Origin: Variovorax sp. IB41
GTDB lineage: Bacteria > Pseudomonadota > Gammaproteobacteria > Burkholderiales > Burkholderiaceae_C
Assembly: GCF_016405905.1 (NCBI RefSeq)
Contig: NZ_JAEFCB010000008.1
Coordinates: 124,001-188,000 of the forward strand
DNA: 64,000 nucleotides
Direction: 5' to 3'
A model generated the notes under the pieces. It was not told the origin of the DNA. It was given only the letters and a program-made list of their open reading frames with translations, and ran no database searches. This document shows, piece after piece, positions 54,701 through 63,339 of this stretch. The stretch's first letter is position 1, and each line of letters begins with the position of its first letter. Position numbers and translations under genes: made by a program.

Positions 54701-56211
54701 TTCGCCTGCCCTCGCTGCCGCTCACGCAAAGCGGCAAGCTCGACAAGAAAGCGCTGCCGGTGCCCGACCAGCAGCCGGTCGCGCTGTACGTCGAACCGCG
54801 CACGCCCATGGAGAAGCTGCTCGCGGGCCTCTGGTCCGAGACGCTGCAGCTGGAGCGCGTCGGCATCCACGACAACTTCTTCGAGATCGGCGGCCATTCG
54901 CTCATGGCGATCCAGCTGGGCATGCGCATCCGCCAGCAGGTGCGCGCGGACTTTCCGCATGCCGAGGTCTACAACCGTCCGACCATCGCCGACCTGGCCG
55001 CCTGGCTCGACAACGCCGGCGGCGCCGCCGAGGCGCTGGACCTCTCGCGCGAACTCGACCTGCCCGCGTACATCCGCCCGCAGGCCACCGCGCCGAAGCT
55101 CGCGCCACGCCGCGTGTTCCTCACCGGCGCGAGCGGCTTCGTCGGCAGCCACCTGCTCGCGGCATTGCTGCGCGACACCACGGCCTGCGTGGTCTGCCAC
55201 GTGCGCGCGCCCGACGAAGAGGCCGGCGAGCAGCGCCTGAAGCGCACGCTGGCCCAGCGCCAGCTCGGCGCGGTGTGGGACGACGCGCGCATCAAGGTCG
55301 TGACCGGCGACCTCGGCAAGCCGCGCCTGGGCCTGGATGACGCGGCCGTGCAACTGGTGCGCGACGGCTGCGACGCCATCTACCACTGCGCCGCGCAGGT
55401 CGATTTCCTGCATCCCTACGCGAGCCTGAAGCCCGCGAACGTCGACAGCGTGGTCACGCTGCTCGAATGGACGTCGCAGGGCCGCGCCAAGCACATGCAC
55501 TACGTCTCCACGCTCGCGGTGATCGACCAGAACAACAAGGAAGACACCATCACCGAGCAATCGGCGCTGGCCTCGTGGAGCGGCCTGGTCGACGGCTACA
55601 GCCAGAGCAAGTGGGTCGGCGATGCGCTGGCGCGCGAGGCGCAGGCGCGCGGCATGCCGGTCGCGATCTACCGGCTCGGCGCGGTCACCGGCGACCACAC
55701 GCACGCGATCTGCAATGCCGACGACCTGATCTGGCGCGTGGCGCATCTCTATGCCGACCTGGAAGCGATTCCCGACATGGACCTGCCGCTGAACCTCACG
55801 CCGGTGGACGACGTGGCGCGCGCCATCCTCGGCCTCGCGGCGCAGGAGGCCTCGTGGGGCCAGGTGTTCCACCTGATGAGCCAGGCGGCGCTGCGGGTGC
55901 GCGACATTCCGCACGTCTTCGCGCGCATGGGCATGCGGCTGGAGCCGGTGGGCCTGGAGCCCTGGCTGGAGCGCGCGCATGCGCGGCTGGCCGTCGCGCA
56001 GGACCGCGACCTGGCGGCCGTGCTCGCCATCCTCGACCGCTACGACACCACCGCCACGCCGCCGCAGGTGAGCGGCGCGGCCACGCATGCGCAGCTCGAA
56101 GCCATCGGCGCGCCGATTCGCCCGGTGGACCGCGACCTGCTGCAGCGCTATTTCGTGGACCTGGGCATCGACACCAAGGCGCGCCGCGCCCTGGAAACCA
56201 CCACTTCATAG
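48736..56211 (+). CDS. Two-module non-ribosomal peptide synthetase C-A-T-C-A-T-reductase
   Basis: A 2491-residue NRPS. Order: condensation domain 1 (HHIALDG at 141-147); adenylation 1 (YTSGSTG from 613, FDVS at 658, YGPTE at 753); carrier 1 (phosphopantetheine Ser 1006 in GGHSL); condensation 2 (HHIAGDG 1188-1194); adenylation 2 (YTSGSTG 1675, FDAS 1720); carrier 2 (Ser 2055); terminal reductase (NAD(P)-binding TGASGFVG from 2130, catalytic YSQSK with Tyr 2288 and Lys 2292). Reading the pocket residues gives DVWHISLVDK for module 1, almost identical to EntF and predicting serine, and DAMLVGAICK for module 2, a hydrophobic pocket without a sure match. A module-1 C domain means an acyl or aryl group is loaded from outside. 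No epimerase or thioesterase domain is present, so the product leaves as aldehyde or alcohol. It heads a six-gene operon. Confidence 0.93.
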   Translation: MSTVDQLGRTAPLTSGQMAMWLGAKFASPDTNFNLAEAIDIDGEIDPDIFIAAMRQVADETEATRLRFVDTAQGPRQVVAPVFTGEIPYLDLSNKSDPNAEAERWMRADYTQGIDLAHGQLWLSALIRLAPDRHIWYHRSHHIALDGFSGGLIARRFADIYTAMVDGNAAVPEDSRLAPISQLAEEEHAYRESGRFPRDRQYWTERFADAPDPLSLASHRSVNVGGLLRQTVHLPAASVQALQAIAQELGTTLPQILIATTAAYLYRATGIEDMAIGIPVTARHNDRMRRVPAMVANALPLRLAMRADLPMPELIREVGRQMRQILRHQSYRYEHLRSDLNMLVNNRQLFTTVVNVEPFDYDFRFAGHAAKPRNLSNGTAEDLGIFLYERGNGQDLQIDFDANPAVHTAQELADHQRRLIAFIDAVIRLPLQAIGHIDLLGAEEREQLLVTWNDTDHAVPDTHLTALIEAQLAANPKAIALRFDGEEIDNEELNRRANRLAHLLRARGAGPERTVALAIPRSMDLMVALLATLKTGAAYLPVDPDFPQDRIAFMLGDAQPVCLVTTEALAESLPKAAPTLLLDVAQTIADLASCDDADLGIAIDPSHPAYVIYTSGSTGMPKGAVVSHRAIVNRLCWMQDRYGLKADDRVLQKTPSSFDVSVWEFFWPLIDGATLVLAKPGGHKDAAYLANLITEERITTVHFVPSMLEVFLREPTAAACTTLRRVICSGEALSPALQSQFQQLLTCELHNLYGPTEAAVDVTSWECERTGGAQATSVPIGRPIWNTQMHVLDSGLQPVPAGVTGELYIAGVGLARGYLQRPLLSAERFIANPYGASGSRMYRTGDLARWRKDGSLDFLGRADQQVKIRGLRIEPGEIESALLQHPQVAQAAVVAREDVPGEKRLVAYVVAADAADPQAAELRMHLAQSLPEYMVPSAFVSLPSLPVGPSGKLDRKSLPPPEVQAATPYAAPRTPTEKILAGLWAETLHLPRVGVHDNFFELGGHSLMIVQLMSMIRQQFMIDLPVDTLFQVSTIAGLAELLDQESVARPSLVPMPRPARIPLSFAQRRLWLMNQLEGANPAYNMPLALRLSGVLDRAALHAALGDLVERHESLRTVYPNEDGLPYQHILDGADARPAVIEADSSEEDIAAQLHAAAGHGFELGTAAPLRVSLFKLAADEHVLLLLTHHIAGDGASLLPLARDLSVAYAARCEGKAPGWEPLPLQYADYALWQQELLGSEDDAESMAGRQRAFWRSSLSDLPEQLALPVDHARPLAPTYRGDVVPLQIPAHVHERILQLARDGQASVFMVLQAALAGLLSRLGAGDDIVIGSPVAGRSDHALDELIGCFVNTLVLRTDTSGQPSLRELVSRVRATNLAAYANQEFPYDRLVELLRPGRSRANLPLFQVMLGFQNTSRLSFSLPGLSITPQPVAIDTAKFDLSFILGEQRGADGLPGGIAGGIQYSTDLFERGTVEAMGARLVRLLEEACDAPDDAVSSLAILSAEETDRLLSDWSGRTRDIAPLSFAAMVASHAAARPHAAAVVLDDATVGYAELDARANRLSHLLRAQGIGAGAIVATVLPRSLDLIVAHLAIVKAGAAYLPIDPNHMAARSAFVFEEAAPAAVLTHDALLTELAGVSRCIALDSDSMVAALAIQSDAPLAQTAAPGDAAYIIYTSGSTGVPKGVVVPHAGLSSLGTAMAERLAIDHDSRVLQFSSSGFDASVMDQLMAFRAGAALVVPGPQQLLGTDLADLLEKQAVSHALIPPAALATLPHGEFPHLLTLVVGGDACPAALATKWSQGRRMVNAYGPTEITICASMSAPMTADELPSIGQPIWNTRMYVLDSALQPVPAGVAGELYIAGGGVARGYLNRPALSAERFIADPHGAPGSRMYRSGDLARWRADGSLDFLGRADQQVKIRGFRIEPGEIESVLLKHPQITQAAVIAREDTPGEKRLVAYFVAGAEPQPTELRAHMAQALPDYMVPSAFVRLPSLPLTQSGKLDKKALPVPDQQPVALYVEPRTPMEKLLAGLWSETLQLERVGIHDNFFEIGGHSLMAIQLGMRIRQQVRADFPHAEVYNRPTIADLAAWLDNAGGAAEALDLSRELDLPAYIRPQATAPKLAPRRVFLTGASGFVGSHLLAALLRDTTACVVCHVRAPDEEAGEQRLKRTLAQRQLGAVWDDARIKVVTGDLGKPRLGLDDAAVQLVRDGCDAIYHCAAQVDFLHPYASLKPANVDSVVTLLEWTSQGRAKHMHYVSTLAVIDQNNKEDTITEQSALASWSGLVDGYSQSKWVGDALAREAQARGMPVAIYRLGAVTGDHTHAICNADDLIWRVAHLYADLEAIPDMDLPLNLTPVDDVARAILGLAAQEASWGQVFHLMSQAALRVRDIPHVFARMGMRLEPVGLEPWLERAHARLAVAQDRDLAAVLAILDRYDTTATPPQVSGAATHAQLEAIGAPIRPVDRDLLQRYFVDLGIDTKARRALETTTS

Positions 56212-56222
56212 GAGCAATCGGA

Positions 56223-57542
56223 ATGGCACGCTATCTCATCGCCGCCACCGCCTTGCCGGGCCACGTCCTGCCGATGCTGGCCATCGCGCAGCATCTGGTG
56301 AAACAAGGGCACGAGGTGCGGGTGCACACCGCGAGCCAGTTCCGCGCGCAGGCCGAGGCCACCGGCGCGGGCTTCACGCCCTTCGAGCGCGCGATCGACT
56401 TCGACTACCGCGACCTGGACAAGCGCTTTCCCGAGCGCCAGCGCATCGCCTCGGCGCATGCGCAGATGTGCTTTGGCCTGAAGCACTGCTTCGCCGACGC
56501 GATGGCCGCGCAGCACGCGGGCCTGCGCGCGATCCTGGAGGACTTCGAGGCCGACGCCATCCTGGCCGACACGATGTTCTGCGGCACCTTCCCGCTGCTG
56601 CTGGGACGGGAGCGCGAAGACCGCCCGGCGATCGTCGGCATCGGCATCTCGGCGCTGCCGCTTTCCAGCTGCGACACCGCCTTCTTCGGCACCGCGCTGC
56701 CGCCGTCGTCCACGCCGGAAGGGCGGGTGCGCAACAAGGCGATGAACGCCAACCTCAAGCAGGCGATGTTCGGCGAGGTGCAACGCTATTTCGACACGCT
56801 GCTCGCGCGCGCGGGACTGCCCGCGCTGCCTGACTTCTTCATCGATGCGATGGTCAAGCTCCCCGACCTGTACCTGCAGCTCACCGCGCCGTCGTTCGAA
56901 TACCCGCGCAGCGACCTGCCCGCGTCGGTGCATTTCGTCGGCCCGCTGCTCTCGCCCGCGAGCCGCGACTTCGCGCCGCCCGACTGGTGGCACGAGCTGG
57001 ACGACGGCCGCTCGGTCGTGCTGGTCACGCAGGGCACGCTGGCCAACCAGAACCCGTCGCAGCTGATCGGCCCGACGCTGCAGGCGCTGGCGGGCGACAA
57101 GAACATCCTCGTCATCGCCACCACCGGCGGCCCGGTGCCGCTGGCCCTCGCGGCGAACCTGCCTGCCAACGCCCGCGTGCTGCCGTTCCTGCCCTACGAC
57201 CGGCTGCTGCCCAAGCTGCACGCGATGGTCACCAACGGGGGCTACGGCTCGGTCAACCATGCGCTGAGCCTGGGCGTGCCGCTGGTGGTCGCAGGCACCT
57301 CCGAAGAGAAACCGGAGATCGCCGCGCGCGTGGCCTGGTCGGGCGCGGGCATCAACCTCGCGACCGGGCAGCCGAGCGCGCGGCAGATCGGCGACGCCGT
57401 GCGCAAGGTGCTGGGCAACTCCACCTACCGGCAGCGCGCGTCGATGCTGCGCGAGGACTTCGCGTGTCACCGCGCGCTCGCCGGCATCGCCGGTGCCCTC
57501 GAAGCACTGGTGCAAACCACCGCACCCGCGGAAATGGCCTGA
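56223..57542 (+). CDS. GT1-family (UGT/MGT-like) glycosyltransferase
   Basis: A 439-residue cytoplasmic glycosyltransferase of the GT-B fold. The acceptor half begins YLIAATALPGHVLPMLAIAQHLVKQGHEVRVHT. The donor half has LVTQGTLANQNPSQLIGPTLQAL, then LPFLPYDRLLPKLHAMVTNGGYGSVNHALSLGVPLVVAG, the nucleotide-sugar signature. AGGAG at 56210-56214 overlaps the NRPS stop and serves ATG 56223. It would put a sugar on the peptide, most simply on the Ser hydroxyl or the terminal alcohol from the reductase (inference). Sugar donor unknown. Confidence 0.88.
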   Translation: MARYLIAATALPGHVLPMLAIAQHLVKQGHEVRVHTASQFRAQAEATGAGFTPFERAIDFDYRDLDKRFPERQRIASAHAQMCFGLKHCFADAMAAQHAGLRAILEDFEADAILADTMFCGTFPLLLGREREDRPAIVGIGISALPLSSCDTAFFGTALPPSSTPEGRVRNKAMNANLKQAMFGEVQRYFDTLLARAGLPALPDFFIDAMVKLPDLYLQLTAPSFEYPRSDLPASVHFVGPLLSPASRDFAPPDWWHELDDGRSVVLVTQGTLANQNPSQLIGPTLQALAGDKNILVIATTGGPVPLALAANLPANARVLPFLPYDRLLPKLHAMVTNGGYGSVNHALSLGVPLVVAGTSEEKPEIAARVAWSGAGINLATGQPSARQIGDAVRKVLGNSTYRQRASMLREDFACHRALAGIAGALEALVQTTAPAEMA

Positions 57543-57599
57543 GCGCCGCACACCCTCCTCACGCTCTCCGCACCCTCCGTACCCACAAGGAAATTTCAG

Positions 57600-57821
57600 A
57601 TGAGCAACCCGTTCGACGACAAGAGCGCCAGCTTCCAGGTGCTGGTGAACGACGAGGGCCAGCACTCGCTCTGGCCCGCCTTCATCGCCGTGCCCGCCGG
57701 CTGGCAGGTGGCGCTGGCGCCGACCGACCGCGATGCGTGCAGCGCCTACATCGAGGCGAACTGGCAGGACATGCGCCCGCGCTCGTTGGTGGCCGGGACC
57801 AGGGATGCCGCCAGGGCATGA
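57600..57821 (+). CDS. MbtH-like protein
   Basis: A 73-residue activator of NRPS adenylation domains. The hallmark residues are there: NPFDD at the start, FQVLVNDEGQHSLWPAFIAVPAGWQVA with the conserved Ser-Leu-Trp-Pro and Gly-Trp, and the last Trp in IEANWQDMRPRSL. AAGGAAATTTC precedes ATG 57600. It confirms the operon as an NRPS pathway. The 190 bases behind it (57822-58011) hold no frame I can support. Confidence 0.96.
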   Translation: MSNPFDDKSASFQVLVNDEGQHSLWPAFIAVPAGWQVALAPTDRDACSAYIEANWQDMRPRSLVAGTRDAARA

Positions 57822-58011
57822 GGATGTTCGCCCTGCACCGGCGCGGCGCCGCATGGGCGCATGCATCGCGGTTTCAGTCGCCGGTGGCCGGTGAGGTGAC
57901 AGGTGCCTTCGCACCGGACAGCGAACACGCTGAAGCCGCGGAGCGAAAAAGCGCCGTTCCCGCAAAGCCGCCGGGGCCCGCCATGCCACTGCAACGCAGG
58001 CCGCGCTTGCG

Positions 58012-59310
58012 ATGAGCGTCTTCTCCGTCTGGCCGTACTTCCTGCTCGTGCTGGCCGTGCTCGGCATGCTGGTGCTGCCGGTCTTCCGCGTGGCCGACGA
58101 GCCGCCGCAGCGCGACCTACGCACCGCGACGCTCGACGGGCTGCGCGGCTTTCTCGCGCTGAGCGTCTTCGTGCACCACCTGATGGTCACGCACGGCTAC
58201 GTCGCGAGTGGCGAGTGGACCTTTCCGCCCCCGGGCTTTTCCACGCTGCTCGGACAGGTCGGCGTGGGCGTCTTCTTCATGATCACGGCCTTCCTGTTCT
58301 GGGGCAAATTGCTCGATGCCGAGGGGCGGCCGGACTGGCGCGGCCTCTACGTCGGCCGGCTCTGGCGCATCGGCCCGATGTACCTGGTGGCGATCGGGCT
58401 GATGTTCCTTGTGGTCGCCTGGAAAACCGGGTTCGTGCTCAGGGAGCCCGCGTGGTCCGTGCTGGCCGCGGCGCTGCAGTGGCTGGCGCTGGGCATCGTG
58501 CCGCAGCAGCCCGACATCAACGGCTATGTAGGCACGGCCTTCATCCTCGCGGGCGTGACCTGGACGGTGTTCGCGGAATGGCTGTTCTACGGATCGCTGC
58601 GGCTGATGGCGCCGATCGCGCGCGGTGGCCACACGCCGCGCTTCGTCGCCGCCGGCCTGCTGCTGCTGTGCCTGCCGGCGCTCACAATCGCAGCGCTTCC
58701 TTCGGCCGGCTCGCCCACGCACCCCACGCTCGCGCTGGTGGTCGGCGCGCTGGCCTGGGTGCTGGCGTCGTTCCTCCTCGGGATGCTGTCGGCGTGGCTG
58801 CTTCGCCGCGACGGCGCGAACCGGTGGTGGGAGCGCCTGCCCGAACGGACCGCCTCGTTGCTCGCGCTGGCTTGCCTGGCCGCCGTGTTCCTCGGGTTCC
58901 CGCACATGGTCGGCCCCGTGCAGGTGCTGCTGCTCTGGGCCTTCTTTCACTTGGTCTGCCGCGGCAGCACGCTGTTCGGCCTGCTGGCCACGCGCGCGGC
59001 ACGGCGCATGAGCACGGTGAGCTACAGCATCTATCTGCTGCAGGGCCTCGTTCTGACCGTGGTCTTCGCGATGCCGCCGGTGCGCGACTTCGCGATGGCC
59101 GGGGCGATGCAGTACTGGCTGGTCGGCACGCTGTGCGCGATGCTGCTCGTGGCGGCATCGGTCGCCAGCTACCGCCTCGTTGAAAAGCCGGGCATCGCAC
59201 GCGGCAGGCGAACGATCCAGCGGCTGAAGAAGACCGACGCCGACGCCGTGGGCACGCCGTCGCATCGCAGCCATCCAACAGAGCCCTCCCTGCAAGGAAG
59301 CCAACAATGA
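58012..59310 (+). CDS. Acyltransferase 3 family membrane protein (OafA-like)
   Basis: A 432-residue inner-membrane O-acyltransferase with about ten transmembrane segments. The family start is plain: TATLDGLRGFLALSVFVHHLMVTHGY with the catalytic His pair, then GQVGVGVFFMITAFLFWGKLL and YVGRLWRIGPMYL. The late SYSIYLLQGLVLTVVF and YRLVEKPG complete the domain. Such enzymes acetylate or acylate sugars or small molecules. In this operon it may acylate the sugar or the peptide. No start before 58012 is possible because a stop codon lies between it and the upstream ATG at 57982. Confidence 0.9.
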   Translation: MSVFSVWPYFLLVLAVLGMLVLPVFRVADEPPQRDLRTATLDGLRGFLALSVFVHHLMVTHGYVASGEWTFPPPGFSTLLGQVGVGVFFMITAFLFWGKLLDAEGRPDWRGLYVGRLWRIGPMYLVAIGLMFLVVAWKTGFVLREPAWSVLAAALQWLALGIVPQQPDINGYVGTAFILAGVTWTVFAEWLFYGSLRLMAPIARGGHTPRFVAAGLLLLCLPALTIAALPSAGSPTHPTLALVVGALAWVLASFLLGMLSAWLLRRDGANRWWERLPERTASLLALACLAAVFLGFPHMVGPVQVLLLWAFFHLVCRGSTLFGLLATRAARRMSTVSYSIYLLQGLVLTVVFAMPPVRDFAMAGAMQYWLVGTLCAMLLVAASVASYRLVEKPGIARGRRTIQRLKKTDADAVGTPSHRSHPTEPSLQGSQQ

Positions 59311-60272
59311 GCGCCACGTCTGTCGCGTTCGGCGCCGTCGTCGTCACCTATTTCCCGACCGGCGAACAGGTGGCGAACCTGCACGCGCTCGCCGCGTCGT
59401 GCGCGCACCTGTGCGTGGTCGATAACACGCCGGAGGCGGGCGATTGGCAACAGGCGCTCGTGGATGCGGGCGTCTCCGTGCTGAACAACGGCAACCGCGG
59501 CGGCATCGCGGGCGCGTTCAACCGCGGCATCGCCGACCTCGAAGCGCGGGGCGCCGAACTCTTCTTCCTGCTCGACCAGGATTCGAAGCTGCCGCCCGGC
59601 TATTTCGCCGCCATGTGCGAGGCGGCGATGACGGCCCGGGAGGGCAAGGGCGAGGAGGGCGCGGCCTTCCTGATCGGCCCGCTCGTGCACGACACGAACC
59701 TGGATGCGCTGATCCCGCAATTCGGCCTCGCGGGCAAGCGCGTCTACCAGTTCGACCTCGGGCAGCCTTTCACCGAGCCGCTGGTGCGCTGCGCCTTCAT
59801 GATCTCCTCGGGCTCGCTGATCTCGCGCGCCGCCTGGGCCACGATCGGCCGCTTCGACGAGCGCTACGTGATCGACCACGTGGACACCGACTATTGCATG
59901 CGCGCCTTGCGCTGCGATGTGCCGCTGTATCTCAATCCGCACGTCGTGCTGCGGCACCAGATCGGCGATATCCAGGCCCGGTCGCTGTTCGGCTGGAAGG
60001 TCCACTTCATCAACTATCCAGCGTCGCGGCGCTACTACATCGCGCGCAATGCGCTGGCCCTCTCGCGGGCGCACGTGCGCGCCTTTCCCGCAATTCTTTT
60101 CATCAACGTCTACACGCTCAAGCAGATCCTGCCGATGCTGATGTTCGAGCGCGATCGCCTGAAGAAGACCCTCGCGCTGGTGCTCGGCTGCTTCGATGGT
60201 CTTTTCGGGCGGCTCGGAGGGCTCTGCGAGGCGCATCCGCGGGTGGGCAAATACCTGAGCCGCAGCGATTGA
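59307..60272 (+). CDS. GT2-family rhamnosyltransferase, RhlC-like
   Basis: A 321-residue glycosyltransferase resembling Pseudomonas RhlC, the enzyme adding the second rhamnose of rhamnolipids. Shared features by eye: GAVVVTYFPTGE, the NNGNRGGIAGAFNRGI donor site, FFLLDQDSKLPPG with the metal-binding Asp, FMISSGSLISRAAW, FDERYVIDHVDTDYCMRAL, PLYLNPHVVLRHQIG and SRRYYIARNALAL. A dTDP-rhamnose donor is therefore likely. It overlaps the acyltransferase gene in an ATGA junction. With the GT1 enzyme it suggests a product carrying two sugars. Confidence 0.88.
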   Translation: MSATSVAFGAVVVTYFPTGEQVANLHALAASCAHLCVVDNTPEAGDWQQALVDAGVSVLNNGNRGGIAGAFNRGIADLEARGAELFFLLDQDSKLPPGYFAAMCEAAMTAREGKGEEGAAFLIGPLVHDTNLDALIPQFGLAGKRVYQFDLGQPFTEPLVRCAFMISSGSLISRAAWATIGRFDERYVIDHVDTDYCMRALRCDVPLYLNPHVVLRHQIGDIQARSLFGWKVHFINYPASRRYYIARNALALSRAHVRAFPAILFINVYTLKQILPMLMFERDRLKKTLALVLGCFDGLFGRLGGLCEAHPRVGKYLSRSD

Positions 60273-61528
60273 AACCGACCCTTCATGCGCCGCGCGCACG
60301 CCGCGCCGCGCTCGCCTTCATCTTCGTGACCGTGCTGATCGACTTCCTGGCGTTCGGCCTGATCCTGCCCGGCCTGCCGCACCTGGTGGAGCGCCTGGCC
60401 GGCGGCAGCACCGCGACGGCGGCGTACTGGATCGCGGTGTTCGGCACCGCGTTCGCGGCGATCCAGTTCGTGAGCTCGCCGATCCAGGGCGCGCTGTCCG
60501 ACCGCTTCGGGCGGCGGCCGGTGGTCCTCCTGTCGTGCCTCGGCCTCGGCGTGGATTTCGTGTTCATGGCCCTGGCCACCAGCCTGCCGTGGCTGTTCGT
60601 CGGGCGGGTGGTGTCGGGCGTGTTCTCGGCCAGCTTCACCATCGCCAATGCCTACATCGCCGACGTGACGCCGCCGGAAGATCGCGCCCGCAGCTACGGC
60701 ATCGTGGGCGCGGCGTTCGGCATGGGGCTGGTGTTCGGGCCGGTGCTCGGCGGGCAGCTGAGCCACATTGATCCGCGCCTGCCGTTCTGGTTCGCGGCCG
60801 GCCTGACGCTGCTGAGTTTTTGCTACGGATGGTTCGTGCTGCCCGAATCGCTGCCGCCGGAGCGGCGCGCCCGCAGGTTCGACTGGTCGCATGCCAATCC
60901 GCTCGGCGCGCTGGTGCTGCTCAGGCGCTATCCGCAGGTGGCGGGGCTGGCGGCGGTGGTCTTTCTGGTCAACCTGGCGCAGTACGTGTACCCCAGCGTG
61001 TTCGTGCTGTTCGCCGACTACCGGTTCCACTGGAAGGAAGACGCCGTGGGCTGGGTGCTCGGCGGGGTGGGCGTGCTCAGCGTGCTCGTCAACGCCTTGC
61101 TGATCGGGCCGGGCGTGAAGCGCTTCGGCGAGCGCCGGGCGCTCCTGTTCGGCATGGGTTGCGGCGTGCTCGGCTTCGTCGCCTACGGCTGGGCCGATGC
61201 CGGCTGGGTGCTGCTGGCCGCGCTGCCGTTGGGCACCTTGCTGGCGTTCGCCGGACCGGCGGCGCAGGCGCTGGTCACCCGCGAGGTCGGCGCCGCCGAG
61301 CAAGGCCGCATCCAGGGGGCGCTCACCAGCCTGGTGTCGGTGGCGGGCATCGTCGGGCCGGCGATGTTCGCGGGCAGCTTCGGCTATTTCATCGGGGCGG
61401 ATGCGCCGGTGCACTTGCCGGGGGCGCCGTTCTTCATCGCCGCGGCGTTCCTCTGCATCGGCATGCTGATCGCATGGCGCTGCGCGCAGCCGAAGGTGAC
61501 GGCGGCAGCGGTGCCCGAGCCCACCTGA
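60269..61528 (+). CDS. MFS efflux transporter (TetA-like)
   Basis: A 419-residue inner-membrane protein with 12 predicted segments. Motif A, SSPIQGALSDRFGRRPVVLLS, lies after TM2, and ADVTPPEDRARSYGIVGAAFGMGLVFGPVLGG matches the drug-efflux motif C region. Start TTG 60269 is chosen because it overlaps the GT2 stop (TTGA) and no ATG in this frame precedes the first transmembrane segment. It is the last gene of the NRPS operon and most likely exports the product. A resistance role is also possible. Confidence 0.88.
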   Translation: MKPTLHAPRARRAALAFIFVTVLIDFLAFGLILPGLPHLVERLAGGSTATAAYWIAVFGTAFAAIQFVSSPIQGALSDRFGRRPVVLLSCLGLGVDFVFMALATSLPWLFVGRVVSGVFSASFTIANAYIADVTPPEDRARSYGIVGAAFGMGLVFGPVLGGQLSHIDPRLPFWFAAGLTLLSFCYGWFVLPESLPPERRARRFDWSHANPLGALVLLRRYPQVAGLAAVVFLVNLAQYVYPSVFVLFADYRFHWKEDAVGWVLGGVGVLSVLVNALLIGPGVKRFGERRALLFGMGCGVLGFVAYGWADAGWVLLAALPLGTLLAFAGPAAQALVTREVGAAEQGRIQGALTSLVSVAGIVGPAMFAGSFGYFIGADAPVHLPGAPFFIAAAFLCIGMLIAWRCAQPKVTAAAVPEPT

Positions 61529-61606
61529 AACGGCGCCGCGGGTGCGCTCTTCGCCCATGGCCCGGGAATTGCTCGCTTTCTCCAGGGTTTCCCCCTAGGT
61601 CGCATA

Positions 61607-61650
61607 CCCGCGCCCACATACGCAATATGGCTGCGGCGGTATGTGCGCGG
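61607..61650. promoter_or_regulatory. Inverted repeat upstream of xdhA
   Basis: CACATAC (61615-61621) and GTATGTG (61639-61645) are perfect inverted heptamers extended by GC-rich flanks, 65-110 bases before the xdhA start. This is a candidate operator. It differs from TGTATACA, so xdhAB may be controlled by another regulator. Confidence 0.4.
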
Positions 61651-61714
61651 CGGCGCAAGCGACTAACGTCCAGGCTTGGCCGGAAACACCGAGCCGCCCA
61701 CGAGCCCGAAGAGC

Positions 61715-63337
61715 ATGAGTACAGAGCGCAACACCATCCAACCCGTCCGCTTTTTCCACCGCGGCAAGATCGTCGACGTCAGCGGCGTGCACCCGACCCG
61801 ATCGGTGCTCGACTGGCTGCGCGAGGACGCGCACTGCACCGGCACCAAGGAAGGCTGCAACGAGGGCGACTGCGGCGCCTGCACCGTGGTGATCGGCGAG
61901 CTGGCCACCGACGCCGACGCGCCAGGCGCCATCGGCGGGCTGCAGTTGCAGACGGTCAACGCCTGTATCCAGTTCCTTCCCACGCTGCACGGCAAGGCGC
62001 TCTTCACGGTCGAAGACCTGAAGGCGCAGTGCGCGGCGCCACCGTCGCCCGACAAGAAGCACCCGGTCCACACGCTGCACCCCGTGCAGCAGGCGATGGT
62101 CGACTGCCACGGCTCCCAGTGCGGCTTCTGCACGCCGGGCTTCGTGATGTCGCTGTGGTCCACCTACGAGCACCACCAGGCCGAGGGCACGCAGCCCACG
62201 CGCCAGCAGTTGGCAGACGACCTCTCGGGCAACTTGTGCCGCTGCACCGGCTACCGCCCGATCCTCGATGCGGGCCAGCGCATGTTCGACCTGCCCAGCG
62301 TGCGGCTCGACACGAAGCCCGTGGTGGCCGCGCTCACCGCCCTGCAGAACGACGGCCAGGACCAGGACCTGAACTACGCCGCGCCGCTGGGCGCCCGCAT
62401 CGACCACTTCCACGCCCCCAGGACCATCGCCCAACTGGCCGCACTGCGCGAGCAGAAGCCGCGCGCCCAGCTGCTGGCCGGCTCCACCGACGTCGGCCTC
62501 TGGGTCAACAAGCAGTTCCGCGACTTGGGCGACATCATCTACGTGGGCGACGTGGCCGAAATGAAGACCATCGAGACCCGTGAGAACGCCCAGGGCGGCG
62601 AGCTCTACATCGGCGCCGGCGCCTCGCTCGAAGCCGCCTTCGAGGCGCTCGTGCAGCGCGTGCCCAGCCTGCAGGACGTGTGGCTGCGCTTTGCCTCGCC
62701 GCCCATCCGCCACGCCGGCACCATGGGCGGCAACGTGGCCAACGGATCGCCCATCGGCGATTCGCCGCCGGTGTTGATGTCGCTCGATACCGAGATCGAG
62801 CTGCGCCGTGGCGACGCGGTGCGCCGCATGCCGCTGCCCGACTTCTACATCGACTACATGAAGAACCAGCTGCAGCCCGGCGAGTTCGTGCAGGGGCTGG
62901 CGATCCCGCTGGCCGCCATGCGCCGCCAGGTGCGCGCCTACAAGATCAGCAAGCGCTTCGACTGCGACATCTCGGCGCTGTGCGCGGGCTTCGCGATCGA
63001 GCTGGACGAGGGCGGCGACACGGTGAAGGCCGTGCGCCTGGCCTTCGGCGGCATGGCCGCCACCGTCAGGCGCGCGGCGAACGCGGAAGCCGCGCTCGTC
63101 GGCAAGCCCTGGACGCAATCGAGCGTCGCCACCGCCAAGCTCGCGCTGGCGCAGGACTTCAAGCCGCTGTCGGACATGCGCGCCTCGGCCGACTACCGGC
63201 TGCAGGTGGCCCAGAACCTGATCCAGCGCCTGTGGCTCGAAACCCGCACCGAAGACGCGCTCTCGCTCGAAGAGACCAGCGTCTGGAGCGTGATGCCCCA
63301 TGCCTCGCCCGCCAAAGCCACGGTGGAAGGAGCCTGA
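61715..63337 (+). CDS. xdhA: Xanthine dehydrogenase small subunit
   Basis: A 540-residue subunit carrying two [2Fe-2S] clusters and FAD. The plant-type ferredoxin part has CNEGDCGACT and a later Cys in NACIQF. The second cluster domain has CGFCTPGFVMS and NLCRCTGYRPI. The FAD domain (residues ~240-520) has LLAGSTDVGLWV, IRHAGTMGGNVANGSPIGDSPP and the late FGGMAATVRRA. Start ATG 61715 gives the standard N-terminus. It is followed by xdhB after 2 bases. The partner chaperone xdhC lies 37 kb upstream in the main purine island. Confidence 0.96.
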   Translation: MSTERNTIQPVRFFHRGKIVDVSGVHPTRSVLDWLREDAHCTGTKEGCNEGDCGACTVVIGELATDADAPGAIGGLQLQTVNACIQFLPTLHGKALFTVEDLKAQCAAPPSPDKKHPVHTLHPVQQAMVDCHGSQCGFCTPGFVMSLWSTYEHHQAEGTQPTRQQLADDLSGNLCRCTGYRPILDAGQRMFDLPSVRLDTKPVVAALTALQNDGQDQDLNYAAPLGARIDHFHAPRTIAQLAALREQKPRAQLLAGSTDVGLWVNKQFRDLGDIIYVGDVAEMKTIETRENAQGGELYIGAGASLEAAFEALVQRVPSLQDVWLRFASPPIRHAGTMGGNVANGSPIGDSPPVLMSLDTEIELRRGDAVRRMPLPDFYIDYMKNQLQPGEFVQGLAIPLAAMRRQVRAYKISKRFDCDISALCAGFAIELDEGGDTVKAVRLAFGGMAATVRRAANAEAALVGKPWTQSSVATAKLALAQDFKPLSDMRASADYRLQVAQNLIQRLWLETRTEDALSLEETSVWSVMPHASPAKATVEGA

Positions 63338-63339
63338 CC

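Noticed and set aside
52249..56088. 1279-codon open frame on the minus strand inside the NRPS gene
   Set aside because: Same artefact: opposite strand of a certain NRPS gene, low-complexity Ala/Arg/His composition, no recognisable domain.
57982..58014. Earlier start codon for the acyltransferase gene at 57982
   Set aside because: An in-frame TGA lies just before 58012, so 58012 is the first usable start.
48736..61528. Brabantamide-type cluster (rhamnosylated Ser-Pro cyclocarbamate lipid)
   Set aside because: Ser in module 1 and an RhlC-like enzyme fit, but the module 2 pocket is not proline-like, release is by a reductase instead of a thioesterase, and no flavin monooxygenase is present.
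48736..61528. Siderophore operon (EntF-like serine module, MbtH, MFS exporter)
   Set aside because: No TonB receptor, hydroxylase, DHB genes or Fur-like box is present, and two glycosyltransferases plus a reductase are not typical.
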